A DNA stretch of 12,308 bases. It comes from an uncultured Collinsella sp. (lineage in GTDB: Bacteria; Actinomycetota; Coriobacteriia; Coriobacteriales; Coriobacteriaceae). The stretch's first letter is position 1; every line of letters starts with the position of its first letter. The translations under genes were made by a program, and so were the position numbers. Positions 1-7,171 of the stretch are shown in pieces. The stretch is from the NCBI GenBank assembly GCA_900548075.1, contig URJD01000036.1:1-12308 (forward strand). The letters are read 5' to 3'. Below the pieces are notes generated by a model. It saw nothing but the letters and a program-made list of their open reading frames with translations, was not told where the DNA came from and did not search any database.

Positions 1-207
1 GCTCATAAAGAGTTCGAGGTCGTCGAGCGATTCGGCGCGAATGGTGTCGGGCACGGGCGAGGCGATGCCGCCTTGCTGCACGCCCACGTCGACGATGTCG
101 CTCATGTAGGTAGGCAGTGCCAGGTCGGCGTTACAGCTGATTACGATGAGTACGATAGCTGCGAACAGTGCCAGGATATGCTTTTTAAAGAGCTTGAGAA
201 TCCTCAC
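1..207 (-). CDS. ABC transporter permease/ATP-binding subunit, N-terminal part (runs off left edge)
   Basis: Reading the minus strand from a GTG at 205-207 gives 69 uninterrupted codons to the window edge. The peptide begins VRILKLFKKHILALFAAIVL and continues into a stretch with LPTYMSDIVDVGVQQGGI. A basic N-terminus, one hydrophobic helix (about residues 11-27) and the YMSDIVDVGVQQGG segment are typical of the first membrane helix and first outer loop of heterodimeric multidrug-type ABC exporters; the ATP-binding domain would lie outside the window. The GTG overlaps the TGA stop of the upstream MarR gene (GTGA), implying translational coupling, and an AGGAGAG ribosome site lies inside the MarR end. 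MarR-ABC(-ABC) operons are a common arrangement in which the repressor controls an efflux pump. The substrate cannot be told from this fragment. Confidence 0.8.
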   Translation of the reverse strand, partial: MRILKLFKKHILALFAAIVLIVISCNADLALPTYMSDIVDVGVQQGGIASPVPDTIRAESLDDLELFMS

Positions 208-653
208 TCGGCATCTCTCCTTTCTTGATTGCGGTCGATAATTTCGTTGGCACGCCTTAGAAGACGCACCATCTCTTGGGTATCTGTTTCGCCGAGCTGC
301 TCGAGGAAAGCCGCGGTGCGCTTCTCGAATTCCCGACGTTTGATTTCGAGATCCTGGAATCCTTTGTCGGTCACCGTGACGTGTACGCGACGACGGTCGG
401 TCTTTGAGTGCTCGCGCTCGACCCAGCCCTTGGCCTCGAGAGCGCGTAGGATGTTGGCGATGCGGGCGCTCGAGACCCAGGCACGATCAGCGAGTTCGCT
501 CGGTGTGAGCGAACCACCGGCGAGTATGAGAGCGCGCATGACGGCCATCTCGCCACCGAGGGCTTTGTCCGCAAAGCGCGAAATGCGCTGATGCATGCTG
601 CCAAACTCGGTAAGGAGCTGACGCCCAAGTTCACGGAAATCGGTATCTTCCAC
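204..653 (-). CDS. MarR-family transcriptional regulator
   Basis: This is a 149-aa protein of normal MarR length. Residues about 49-72 (LTPSELADRAWVSSARIANI) form the helix-turn-helix, and residues 80-95 (REHSKTDRRRVHVTVT) form the winged beta-hairpin with the D-R-R signature at 86-88. The flanking helices (1-35 and 100-145) would make the dimer interface. It starts at GTG (complement of 651-653) with an AGGGG ribosome site 7 nt upstream. Its stop overlaps the start of the ABC exporter gene, so it most likely represses its own operon in response to a small ligand or drug. It is divergent from the dehydrogenase gene, with 290 bp between the two start codons. The family call is firm; the ligand is unknown. 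Confidence 0.93.
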   Translation of the reverse strand: MEDTDFRELGRQLLTEFGSMHQRISRFADKALGGEMAVMRALILAGGSLTPSELADRAWVSSARIANILRALEAKGWVEREHSKTDRRRVHVTVTDKGFQDLEIKRREFEKRTAAFLEQLGETDTQEMVRLLRRANEIIDRNQERRDAE

Positions 654-720
654 CGAAAACCCCTAACACTAGAAACTATTTCCGGTGAAAGATGATACCC
701 CCGCCCAACCATTCCATTCG

Positions 721-751
721 GTAGATTTCTAGGCATGTTCCAAAAATCTAC
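721..751. promoter_or_regulatory. 8-bp inverted repeat in the MarR/dehydrogenase divergent region; possible operator
   Basis: GTAGATTT (721-728) and AAATCTAC (744-751) form a perfect inverted repeat with a 15-nt spacer. It sits 68-98 nt upstream of the MarR start. MarR proteins bind inverted repeats close to their own promoters, so an operator is plausible. The spacer is long for a MarR site, so a weak RNA hairpin in the leader is an alternative. Confidence 0.3.
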
Positions 752-780
752 TTGGCCGCTAGGCAATATAAAGAGCGTAT

Positions 781-824
781 AAAGAATTAAAATAATTCAA
801 TAATTGTAGCGTTTCAAAGAATTA
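781..824. repeat. AT-rich segment with a direct repeat AAAGAATTA
   Basis: AAAGAATTA occurs at 781-789 and again at 816-824, a 35-bp period, within an unusually AT-rich stretch of this GC-rich window. Between the copies lie several AATT units. It probably holds promoter elements for one or both divergent genes, but no convincing -35/-10 pair could be fixed here. Confidence 0.35.
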
Positions 825-848
825 TTATGCACGCGGTTAGGCGAGGGG

Positions 849-882
849 TTGTCACCACCATGACGTCTGGGACTCATATAAT
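849..882 (+). promoter_or_regulatory. Candidate promoter of the SDR-kdgT unit
   Basis: A consensus -10 box TATAAT is at 877-882. The best -35 candidate is TTGTCA at 849-854, but the spacing of 22 bp is longer than the usual 16-18, so activator help or a different -35 is possible. Transcription from about 889 would begin downstream of the ATG at 827, which supports the start at 944 for the dehydrogenase. Confidence 0.45.
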
Positions 883-943
883 CGCCACGTGCGATGCTCC
901 AACTTCCCGCAAGGAGACACCTTACATAAAGGGGGATGGAGTC

Positions 944-1693
944 ATGGCATTTGACTTCACGGGCAAGACCGCGATTGTCACGGGCGGCACTCAGGGCATT
1001 GGCCTCGAGATCGCCAAGGGCATCGTCGCGGGCGGCGGACATGTCGCGCTCATCGCAAGGAACGCTGCTAAGGGCGAGGCCGCTGTGGCCGAGCTTGGCG
1101 AGGGCAACAAGTTTTATCAGCTCGATGTCGCCGATGCGCCCAAGGCGCGCGAGACCGTCGAACAGATTTTCGCAGACCTGCCGCAAACCAACATCCTGAT
1201 TAACTGCGCTGGCGTCATCAGCACCAAGAAGTTCGACGAGATCGATGACACTGAGTGGCGCCGTACCATCGACATCAACCTCAACGGCACCTTTACCATG
1301 ATGAACGCCGTGTACCCGCACTTTAAGGCGGCCCATGCCGGCACTATCGTCAACGTAAGCTCTGTTGCCGGCAAGATCGGCGGCGGCCTGCTCGGCACCG
1401 CGGCTTACGCGAGCTCCAAGGCCGGTGTTAACGGTCTAACCAAGGCAGTCGCCAAGGAAGGCGGCAAGTTTGGCGTCCGCTGCAACGCCGTGTGCCCGTC
1501 GCTCACGTTGACCGATATGACCTCGATTCTCTCTGACGAGAACTCTCAGCGCATCATCAACGGTATCCCTCTGGGCCGCGCCGCCCAGGCCAGCGAGCCT
1601 GCGCAGATGGTGCTGTTCTTCGCTTCCGACCTCGCCAGCTTCGTGAACGGCGAGATTGGTGACTGCGACGGCGGCATCGTCCTGGACGGGTAA
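944..1693 (+). CDS. Short-chain dehydrogenase/reductase (classical SDR), possibly acting on a 2-keto-3-deoxy sugar acid
   Basis: The 249-aa protein is the usual classical-SDR length. The Rossmann cofactor motif TGGTQGIG is at residues 13-20, the adenine-pocket segment LDV near 60-62, NCAG (a variant of NNAG) at 87-90, the catalytic serine in NVSS at 140, and YASSK with Tyr155 and Lys159. It is a soluble cytoplasmic NAD(P)H oxidoreductase. The start at 944 is preferred over the in-frame ATG at 827 because a GGGGGATGGAG ribosome site precedes it, the fold begins here (MAFDFTGKTAIVTGG), and the 39 extra residues match nothing and lie across the likely promoter. It is followed by a 2-keto-3-deoxygluconate permease gene, so a KduD-like role in hexuronate or keto-sugar-acid metabolism is a reasonable inference. 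Sequence alone does not fix the substrate, and FabG-like or polyol dehydrogenases look similar. Confidence 0.9.
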   Translation: MAFDFTGKTAIVTGGTQGIGLEIAKGIVAGGGHVALIARNAAKGEAAVAELGEGNKFYQLDVADAPKARETVEQIFADLPQTNILINCAGVISTKKFDEIDDTEWRRTIDINLNGTFTMMNAVYPHFKAAHAGTIVNVSSVAGKIGGGLLGTAAYASSKAGVNGLTKAVAKEGGKFGVRCNAVCPSLTLTDMTSILSDENSQRIINGIPLGRAAQASEPAQMVLFFASDLASFVNGEIGDCDGGIVLDG

Positions 1694-1724
1694 TACCCCG
1701 CGGTGATCGTTTGGCGGCGACCCT

Positions 1725-1752
1725 GGCGACTCGGGACCGTCGCCTTCTTTCT
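1725..1752 (+). terminator. Weak hairpin between SDR and kdgT; possible attenuator
   Basis: GGCGAC (1725-1730) and GTCGCC (1739-1744) form a 6-bp GC-rich stem with an 8-nt loop, followed by TTCTTTCT (1745-1752). An alternative 5' arm GGCGAC lies at 1716-1721. This is short for a full terminator and may only lower expression of kdgT relative to the dehydrogenase. Confidence 0.4.
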
Positions 1753-1801
1753 GATATAGGCGCGTGCGGCTACGAATCGCATGCATCCAAAGGAGATATA
1801 T

Positions 1802-2815
1802 ATGAGTGAATCGACTGCGGTGGAGGCGCCGGCGGCAAAGGAGCCGTTCTTTAAGATGTCCTCCATCCCGGGTGCCAATATTTTGGTGCCGCTTTTGTTG
1901 GGCTGCCTGCTCAACACGCTGTTCCCTGACCTGTTCAAAACGCTCGGCAGCTTTACGCTTGGCATGACCCAGCAGGGTGCAGGCCCGCTCGTGGGCGCTT
2001 TTTTGCTTATCGTCGGTACGACGATTTCGTTTAAGAGTGCTCCTGCCGCCGCTGCCCGCGGTGCCATCATCATCGCCGTCAAGCAAATCGTGGTCGTTGC
2101 CGTGTCGCTGCTCATCCTTTATGTGTTCAACGACAACTTGTTTGGCATCTCTGCCATGGTGATGCTGGCGGCTTGCACCGGCGCCAACAACGCTATGTAC
2201 GCTGGTCTGATGGGCACCATGGGCAATGAGGCCGAGCGTGGCGCTGTCGCCATCACCACGCTGGTTGTCGGCCCTCCGGTCACGATGATCGTGCTCGGCG
2301 CTGCCGGCCAGGCTCCGATCGGCTGGTCGCTCGTGGGCGCCATCCTGCCGATCGTTGTCGGCATTATTCTGGGCAACCTCTTCCCCAGCTTTAAAAAGAT
2401 GATGGCGCCGGCACTTTCCGCCGTCATCGTGCTCGTCTTCTTTGCCATGGGCTCGACCATGACCTTTGGCCAGCTCATTAATGGCGGTCTTCCCGGTATT
2501 CTGCTCGGCGTGATCTGCTCGGTGGTCTTTGCAATTCCCGTTATCGCGGTCGATAAGCTCACGGGCGGTACGGGTGTCGCAGGTGCGGCCATTTCGAGCT
2601 GCGCCGGAGCCAATGTGGCCACGCCTGCTGCCATGGCAAGCGTCAACGAGGCCATGTACGGCGGTGCGGTGCTCGCGACGGCTACGGCACAGGTTGCTGC
2701 CTGTGCAATCGTGACGGCTATTTTGACCCCGCTGGTCACCAGCTGGTGCTACAAGCATTTTGAGGGCCAGGGCAACAGCAAGGCAACGACCGACAAGGCC
2801 GCTGCAGCCGCCTAA
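1802..2815 (+). CDS. kdgT: 2-keto-3-deoxygluconate permease (KdgT family)
   Basis: The 337-aa hydrophobic protein has about ten predicted membrane segments. The N-terminal block FFKMSSIPGANILVPLLLG, the LIVGTTISFKSAP segment, the CTGANNAMYAGLMG block and the repeated-looking SSCAGANVATPAAMAS block near the C-terminus match the KdgT symporter family. That family takes up 2-keto-3-deoxygluconate, a product of pectin and hexuronate breakdown, with protons across the cytoplasmic membrane. The start at 1802 is chosen over the ATG at 1781 because a near-perfect AAGGAGATATAT ribosome site lies directly before it, inside the longer frame. The tail (after about residue 318) is Ala/Lys-rich and probably cytoplasmic. 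It lies 108 nt after the SDR gene on the same strand, probably one operon. No KDG kinase or aldolase gene is in the window, so the pathway must be completed elsewhere. Confidence 0.9.
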   Translation: MSESTAVEAPAAKEPFFKMSSIPGANILVPLLLGCLLNTLFPDLFKTLGSFTLGMTQQGAGPLVGAFLLIVGTTISFKSAPAAAARGAIIIAVKQIVVVAVSLLILYVFNDNLFGISAMVMLAACTGANNAMYAGLMGTMGNEAERGAVAITTLVVGPPVTMIVLGAAGQAPIGWSLVGAILPIVVGIILGNLFPSFKKMMAPALSAVIVLVFFAMGSTMTFGQLINGGLPGILLGVICSVVFAIPVIAVDKLTGGTGVAGAAISSCAGANVATPAAMASVNEAMYGGAVLATATAQVAACAIVTAILTPLVTSWCYKHFEGQGNSKATTDKAAAAA

Positions 2816-2854
2816 TGCCAAGCGGCAATCAAAGCTAAATAACTCGCCACGCCA

Positions 2855-2889
2855 CAGGGCGGCCATGGGGGGATCCCGTGGCCGCCCTG
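2855..2889 (+). terminator. Strong hairpin ending the SDR-kdgT unit
   Basis: CAGGGCGGCCA (2855-2865) pairs perfectly with TGGCCGCCCTG (2879-2889). The stem can extend through one G-U and three G-C pairs to a 5-nt loop (2870-2874), about 15 bp in all. It begins 39 nt after the kdgT stop. The downstream T-run is poor (AGTTTCTG), so it is intrinsic-terminator-like but perhaps not fully efficient. Confidence 0.7.
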
Positions 2890-3027
2890 CAGTTTCTGTG
2901 GGGTCTCTGGGGCACTTTACCCTGCTAAAACTGGCATAACAGCTAGAGTGAACGTCGTATAAAGGCAAGGAAAAATACCAAACAAATCGGTGAACGGTAG
3001 TTGTTCGCGCTCGCATTTCCTGCGGGT

Positions 3028-3054
3028 TTGTAAAAAACGCCCTTATGATATAAA
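3028..3054 (+). promoter_or_regulatory. Candidate pflB promoter
   Basis: TTGTAA (3028-3033) and TATAAA (3049-3054) are separated by 15 bp; TATGAT at 3044-3049 is an overlapping alternative -10. If used, the pflB transcript would carry a 5' leader of about 220 nt. The spacing is slightly short, so the call is tentative. Confidence 0.35.
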
Positions 3055-3148
3055 AAAAGAAACATATAACAGCCCAGATGGAGAGGGTCGCTATGTTATC
3101 CTTCTCAAACGGGTGAAATCTTGGGTTTTGGGTTGCAGTTCCAAGGTG

Positions 3149-3162
3149 GACAAACGTTTTTC
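3149..3162. promoter_or_regulatory. LacI/CcpA-type operator-like site upstream of pflB
   Basis: GACAAACGTTTTTC contains the palindromic core AAACGTTT (3152-3159). On the minus strand it reads AAAACGTTTGTCC, which resembles the AAAACGTTTGACAT core found before the fructoside operon. It lies about 125 nt before the pflB start, downstream of the candidate promoter, where a bound repressor could block elongation. The similarity is suggestive only. Confidence 0.35.
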
Positions 3163-3284
3163 TCTGCACCAACGTGTGATGAAGAACGGAAGAAGCCGGT
3201 AGTGCAAACCGAAAATTCAAGAATTCAATAAGCAGCGGTGTGAGAGAGCGCCGCATTATACGTAACTAGGAGCGTGGTTACACA

Positions 3285-5336
<2,052 letters not shown>

Positions 5337-5337
5337 C

Positions 5338-5362
5338 TATTGTTAGTGCTATACTAACAATA
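5338..5362. promoter_or_regulatory. Perfect 10-bp inverted repeat after pflB, overlapping an extended -10
   Basis: TATTGTTAGT (5338-5347) and ACTAACAATA (5353-5362) form a perfect palindrome around a 5-nt loop, starting two bases after the pflB stop codon. The sequence TGCTATACT (5347-5355) inside it is an extended -10 promoter motif, though no good -35 box is in place. It could be an operator over an internal promoter for the radical-domain gene, or an RNA hairpin protecting the pflB 3' end. Confidence 0.5.
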
Positions 5363-5378
5363 ACGATTACTGATTAGC

Positions 5379-5398
5379 GCGCCGGTTTCGGCCGGCGC
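5379..5398 (+). other. GC-rich hairpin in the pflB-grcA spacer
   Basis: GCGCCGG (5379-5385) and CCGGCGC (5392-5398) pair with a 6-nt loop. The stem lies 12 nt before the GAAGGAG ribosome site of the next gene and has no T-run after it, so it is more likely an mRNA processing or stability element than a terminator. Confidence 0.5.
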
Positions 5399-5421
5399 CT
5401 ATTAATCGAAGGAGACACATT

Positions 5422-5673
5422 ATGAAGGTTTCTGAAGTTTCCGAGACTCAGGCCGATAACCTGGTCCACATGCTCGACGCTTACGCCGAGAAGGGTGGCC
5501 ACCACCTGAACATCAACGTCTTCAACCGTGAGACGTTGCTCGACGCTCAGGCTCACCCCGAGAAGTACCCGCAGCTGACCATCCGCGTTTCCGGCTATGC
5601 CGTGAACTTCCACACGCTCACCAAGGAGCAGCAGGACGAGGTCATTTCGCGTACCTTCCACGACAAGTTCTAA
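5422..5673 (+). CDS. grcA: Free-standing glycyl-radical domain of pyruvate formate-lyase (GrcA/YfiD-like)
   Basis: The 83-aa protein matches the extreme C-terminus of PFL. GGHHLNINVFNRETLLDA (residues 25-42) is followed by PEKYPQLTIRVSGYAVNF, with the radical-bearing glycine predicted at Gly58 in RVSGYA, then LTKEQQDEVISRTFHDKF. In E. coli, YfiD (127 aa) is a spare radical domain that rescues oxygen-damaged full-length PFL. This protein is shorter, lacking most of YfiD's N-terminal part, and the adjacent PFL has no radical domain of its own, so it is probably an obligatory subunit rather than a spare. It must dock in the core to place the radical next to Cys409/Cys410, and it must be recognised by a PFL activase. 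A good ribosome site (GAAGGAG, 7-8 nt before ATG) and the 85-nt structured gap argue against a sequencing frameshift. Confidence 0.93.
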   Translation: MKVSEVSETQADNLVHMLDAYAEKGGHHLNINVFNRETLLDAQAHPEKYPQLTIRVSGYAVNFHTLTKEQQDEVISRTFHDKF

Positions 5674-5700
5674 AGGGTTCAACTCCTGTAGGATTACTGG

Positions 5701-5823
5701 GGCCGGTTTTGGGTTATTTCCCAAAACGTCCTCGGACATGCAAAGAGGCTCCGCTGCGCGCGTTGCGCGGCGGAGCCTCTTTGCGTCCTGCGGGATGTTT
5801 TGGAAAATAACCCAAAACCGGCC
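5701..5823. repeat. 123-nt nested inverted repeat downstream of grcA
   Basis: Outer arms 5701-5731 and 5793-5823 are inverted copies differing at 2 of 31 positions (one would be a G-U pair in RNA). Each arm is also palindromic: GTTTTGGG/CCCAAAAC at 5706-5727 in the left arm, GTTTTGG/CCAAAAC at 5797-5818 in the right arm. An independent perfect stem sits in the centre (5740-5784). Two global folds are therefore possible: one long stem, or three separate hairpins. No coding sequence or transposase is associated with it. Confidence 0.9.
5740..5784. terminator. Bidirectional-type intrinsic terminator at the centre of the nested repeat
   Basis: GCAAAGAGGCTCCGC (5740-5754) pairs perfectly with GCGGAGCCTCTTTGC (5770-5784), extended by about five inner pairs (5755-5759 with 5765-5769) to a 5-nt loop. 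The AAAGAGG...CCTCTTT design gives T-rich 3' ends on both strands. It would end the pflB-grcA transcript before the lacI promoter. Confidence 0.75.
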
Positions 5824-5938
5824 ATGTGGGGTCCTTTGGAGTCACCCTTTAGGCGGAACTCTCCTAATTATTTGGATGAGTCGTTTACTTACTTGTACTG
5901 TTACCGTCTTCCCGCTCTTGTTGGGGTATGCTTTGTTC

Positions 5939-5960
5939 GTATGTAAACGTATGACATGTT
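5939..5960 (+). promoter_or_regulatory. LacI-family operator at the regulator's own promoter (site L)
   Basis: The site contains TGTAAACGTATGACAT and aligns with the three sites before the GH32 gene (shared pattern TGnAAACGnnTGACAT). It lies 17-38 nt upstream of the regulator start, across a plausible -10 (TATGTA, 5940-5945; weak -35 TTGTTG at 5918-5923). This points to autoregulation. Confidence 0.6.
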
Positions 5961-5976
5961 GATGGGGGAGGGTGCT

Positions 5977-6987
5977 ATGGCTCGCGAGAGTGCTCGTTCT
6001 AAGGATACGGCTAAGCCTGGCATCAAGGAAGTTGCAGCGGTGGCGGGGGTTTCGCCTACTACGGTATCTCGCGTGCTTAATAATCGCGGCTATATTAGCC
6101 AAGAGACCCGCGATAAGGTCCATGCCGCGATGAAGCGCATCAACTATACGCCCAACGATATCGCCCGTGCCATGCTCAACGGTCGCCTGAATCTTATCGG
6201 TATGATCGTCCCCTATGTCAGCAGTCCGTTTCATGCCCAAGTGGTTCAAGTCATTGAGCATACCCTGGCCGAAAACGGTTTTAAGATGCTGCTGTGCAAT
6301 AGCGCCAATCGACCCGAGCTTGAGCGCTCTTATATCGACATGCTTCGACGCAATATGGTTGATGGCGTCATCGTCAACTCGCTTAATATCGGTGCCGAGG
6401 CGTATGCCGAGATGGGTTTGAGTCTGGTTGGTATCGACTGCGACCTTGGCGAGGCCTCTGTTCAGATTGCGAGCGACAGCTATAGTATCGGCGAACTTGC
6501 CACGCGTCGCCTGATCGATGACGGATGTTCACGCATCCTGTGCCTGCGCAGCAATAGCCGCATGCGCATGCCTGCCAATAAGCGTACCGATGCCTACCTC
6601 GATGTTGTTGAGCAGGCCGGTTTGCCCGCGCTTGTCCGTGAGGTCGAGTTCGTTAAGCCCGACGACGAAAAGAGCGCGGTCGTTGCGAAGATCCTCGATG
6701 AGAACCCCGATATTGACGGCATCTTTGCGGGAGACGACACGATGGCGGCTATCTGTCTTAACGTGATGAAGCAGCGCGGCTTGAGCGCTCCGGGCGATAT
6801 TAAGGTCGTGGGCGCGGATGGTGCCCGCCGCACTATGACGTTTATGCCTGACTTAACAACCGTTCGCCAAGATATCGATCGCATCGGAGAGCTCGCGGCG
6901 CAATCCATCATTGCTCTTATTAACGGCGAAAAGCCCGAATCGAATATCAAGCTCCCCGTTGAACTCATTGAGGGTAAAACCGCGTAG
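5977..6987 (+). CDS. LacI-family transcriptional regulator of the fructoside/sucrose locus
   Basis: The 336-aa protein has the normal LacI length. The helix-turn-helix is at residues 16-36 (IKEVAAVAGVSPTTVSRVLNN), the hinge helix at about 57-70 (YTPNDIARAMLNGR), then a periplasmic-binding-protein-like effector domain beginning LIGMIVPYVSSPFHAQVV and ending with the LTTVRQDIDRIGELAAQSII dimer segment. The start at 5977 is preferred over the ATG at 5956: GGGAGG precedes it at good distance, and the upstream ATG overlaps an operator. It lies on the same strand 184 nt before the first GH32 gene, whose promoter carries three copies of the same operator motif. It is therefore most likely the local repressor responding to sucrose, fructose or their phosphates. 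The effector is inferred from context only. Confidence 0.93.
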   Translation: MARESARSKDTAKPGIKEVAAVAGVSPTTVSRVLNNRGYISQETRDKVHAAMKRINYTPNDIARAMLNGRLNLIGMIVPYVSSPFHAQVVQVIEHTLAENGFKMLLCNSANRPELERSYIDMLRRNMVDGVIVNSLNIGAEAYAEMGLSLVGIDCDLGEASVQIASDSYSIGELATRRLIDDGCSRILCLRSNSRMRMPANKRTDAYLDVVEQAGLPALVREVEFVKPDDEKSAVVAKILDENPDIDGIFAGDDTMAAICLNVMKQRGLSAPGDIKVVGADGARRTMTFMPDLTTVRQDIDRIGELAAQSIIALINGEKPESNIKLPVELIEGKTA

Positions 6988-7039
6988 TTCATCCCGTGCC
7001 AAAAGAATTCCTCAAACACCTCTGATGACCGTTCGCCGG

Positions 7040-7061
7040 CATATGTCAACCGTTTGCCGAC
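7040..7061 (-). promoter_or_regulatory. LacI-family operator, upstream copy (site C)
   Basis: On the minus strand this reads GGCAAACGGTTGACATATG, matching the motif of sites A and B in opposite orientation. It lies about 48 bp upstream of site A, suitable for DNA looping. A degenerate partner, ACCGTTCGCCG at 7028-7038, repeats ACCGTTTGCCG at 7049-7059 with a 21-bp period, two helical turns. Confidence 0.55.
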
Positions 7062-7087
7062 GACTGGAACTGCGAAAAGACGTATTG

Positions 7088-7109
7088 GTGTGAAAACGTT
7101 TGACATATG
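7088..7109 (+). promoter_or_regulatory. LacI-family operator overlapping the -35 box (site A)
   Basis: TGTGAAAACGTTTGACATATG is centred on the CG at 7097-7098, and its TTGACA (7100-7105) is also the promoter -35 box. Binding here would exclude RNA polymerase. It is the best match to a LacI-type imperfect palindrome in the set. Confidence 0.65.
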
Positions 7110-7128
7110 AAAACGATTGACATATCTT
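7100..7128 (+). promoter_or_regulatory. Promoter of the fructoside operon
   Basis: The -35 box TTGACA (7100-7105) is perfect, the spacer is exactly 17 bp (7106-7122), and the -10 box is TATCTT (7123-7128). Transcription would start near 7135, giving a leader of about 37 nt before the GH32 start at 7172. Operators A and B cover the -35 box and spacer. Confidence 0.7.
7105..7126 (+). promoter_or_regulatory. LacI-family operator in the promoter spacer (site B)
   Basis: ATATGAAAACGATTGACATAT follows site A with a 17-bp offset in the same orientation. It fills the spacer between -35 and -10 and repeats the ATATG...CATAT ends, so it is a strong candidate second operator. Confidence 0.6.
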
Positions 7129-7171
7129 GCAGTTGTACCGAGTTAGTATCTCGTGAGAAAGGAAGTCTCGG

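Larger units (their letters stand above)
2890..3284 (+). other. 395-nt gene-free region upstream of pflB
   Basis: No convincing gene was found. A 70-codon open frame at 2990-3202 lacks a ribosome site and recognisable features. The region is AT-richer than its surroundings and contains a promoter candidate near 3028-3054, an AAACGTTT operator-like site near 3149-3162, one copy of an AACGGTAGTT motif (2993-3002), and the pflB ribosome site TAGGAG. It is best read as a long regulatory leader for pflB. Confidence 0.55.

Noticed and set aside
827..943. N-terminal extension of the dehydrogenase from ATG at 827
   Set aside because: There is no ribosome site, it crosses the TATAAT box at 877-882, and the 39 extra residues do not resemble an SDR N-terminus.
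2990..3202. 70-codon open frame upstream of pflB
   Set aside because: It has no ribosome site, no recognisable motif, a composition unlike neighbouring genes, and it overlaps promoter and operator candidates.
1436..3256. 606-codon minus-strand open frame opposite SDR, kdgT and the pflB leader
   Set aside because: It spans two real genes and an intergenic hairpin, and its translation is rich in His, Arg, Asp and Gly with no family features.
5337..5421. Sequencing frameshift or premature stop as the cause of the split PFL
   Set aside because: The gap is 85 nt with a proper ribosome site and start codon for the second gene and two clean hairpins, and the split falls in the linker before the radical domain. 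This looks like a true gene boundary, though reads would settle it.
5674..5695. GGGTTCAACTCC resembling a tRNA T-arm after grcA
   Set aside because: No acceptor, D or anticodon stems can be drawn around it, so it is a chance match.
5701..5823. Insertion sequence or CRISPR-like repeat
   Set aside because: There is no transposase, no flanking target-site duplication that I can see, and no regularly spaced direct repeats; the structure is a single inverted repeat.
5738..5962. 74-codon open frame through the nested palindrome
   Set aside because: It is generated by the inverted repeat and terminator sequence; no ribosome site or domain is present.
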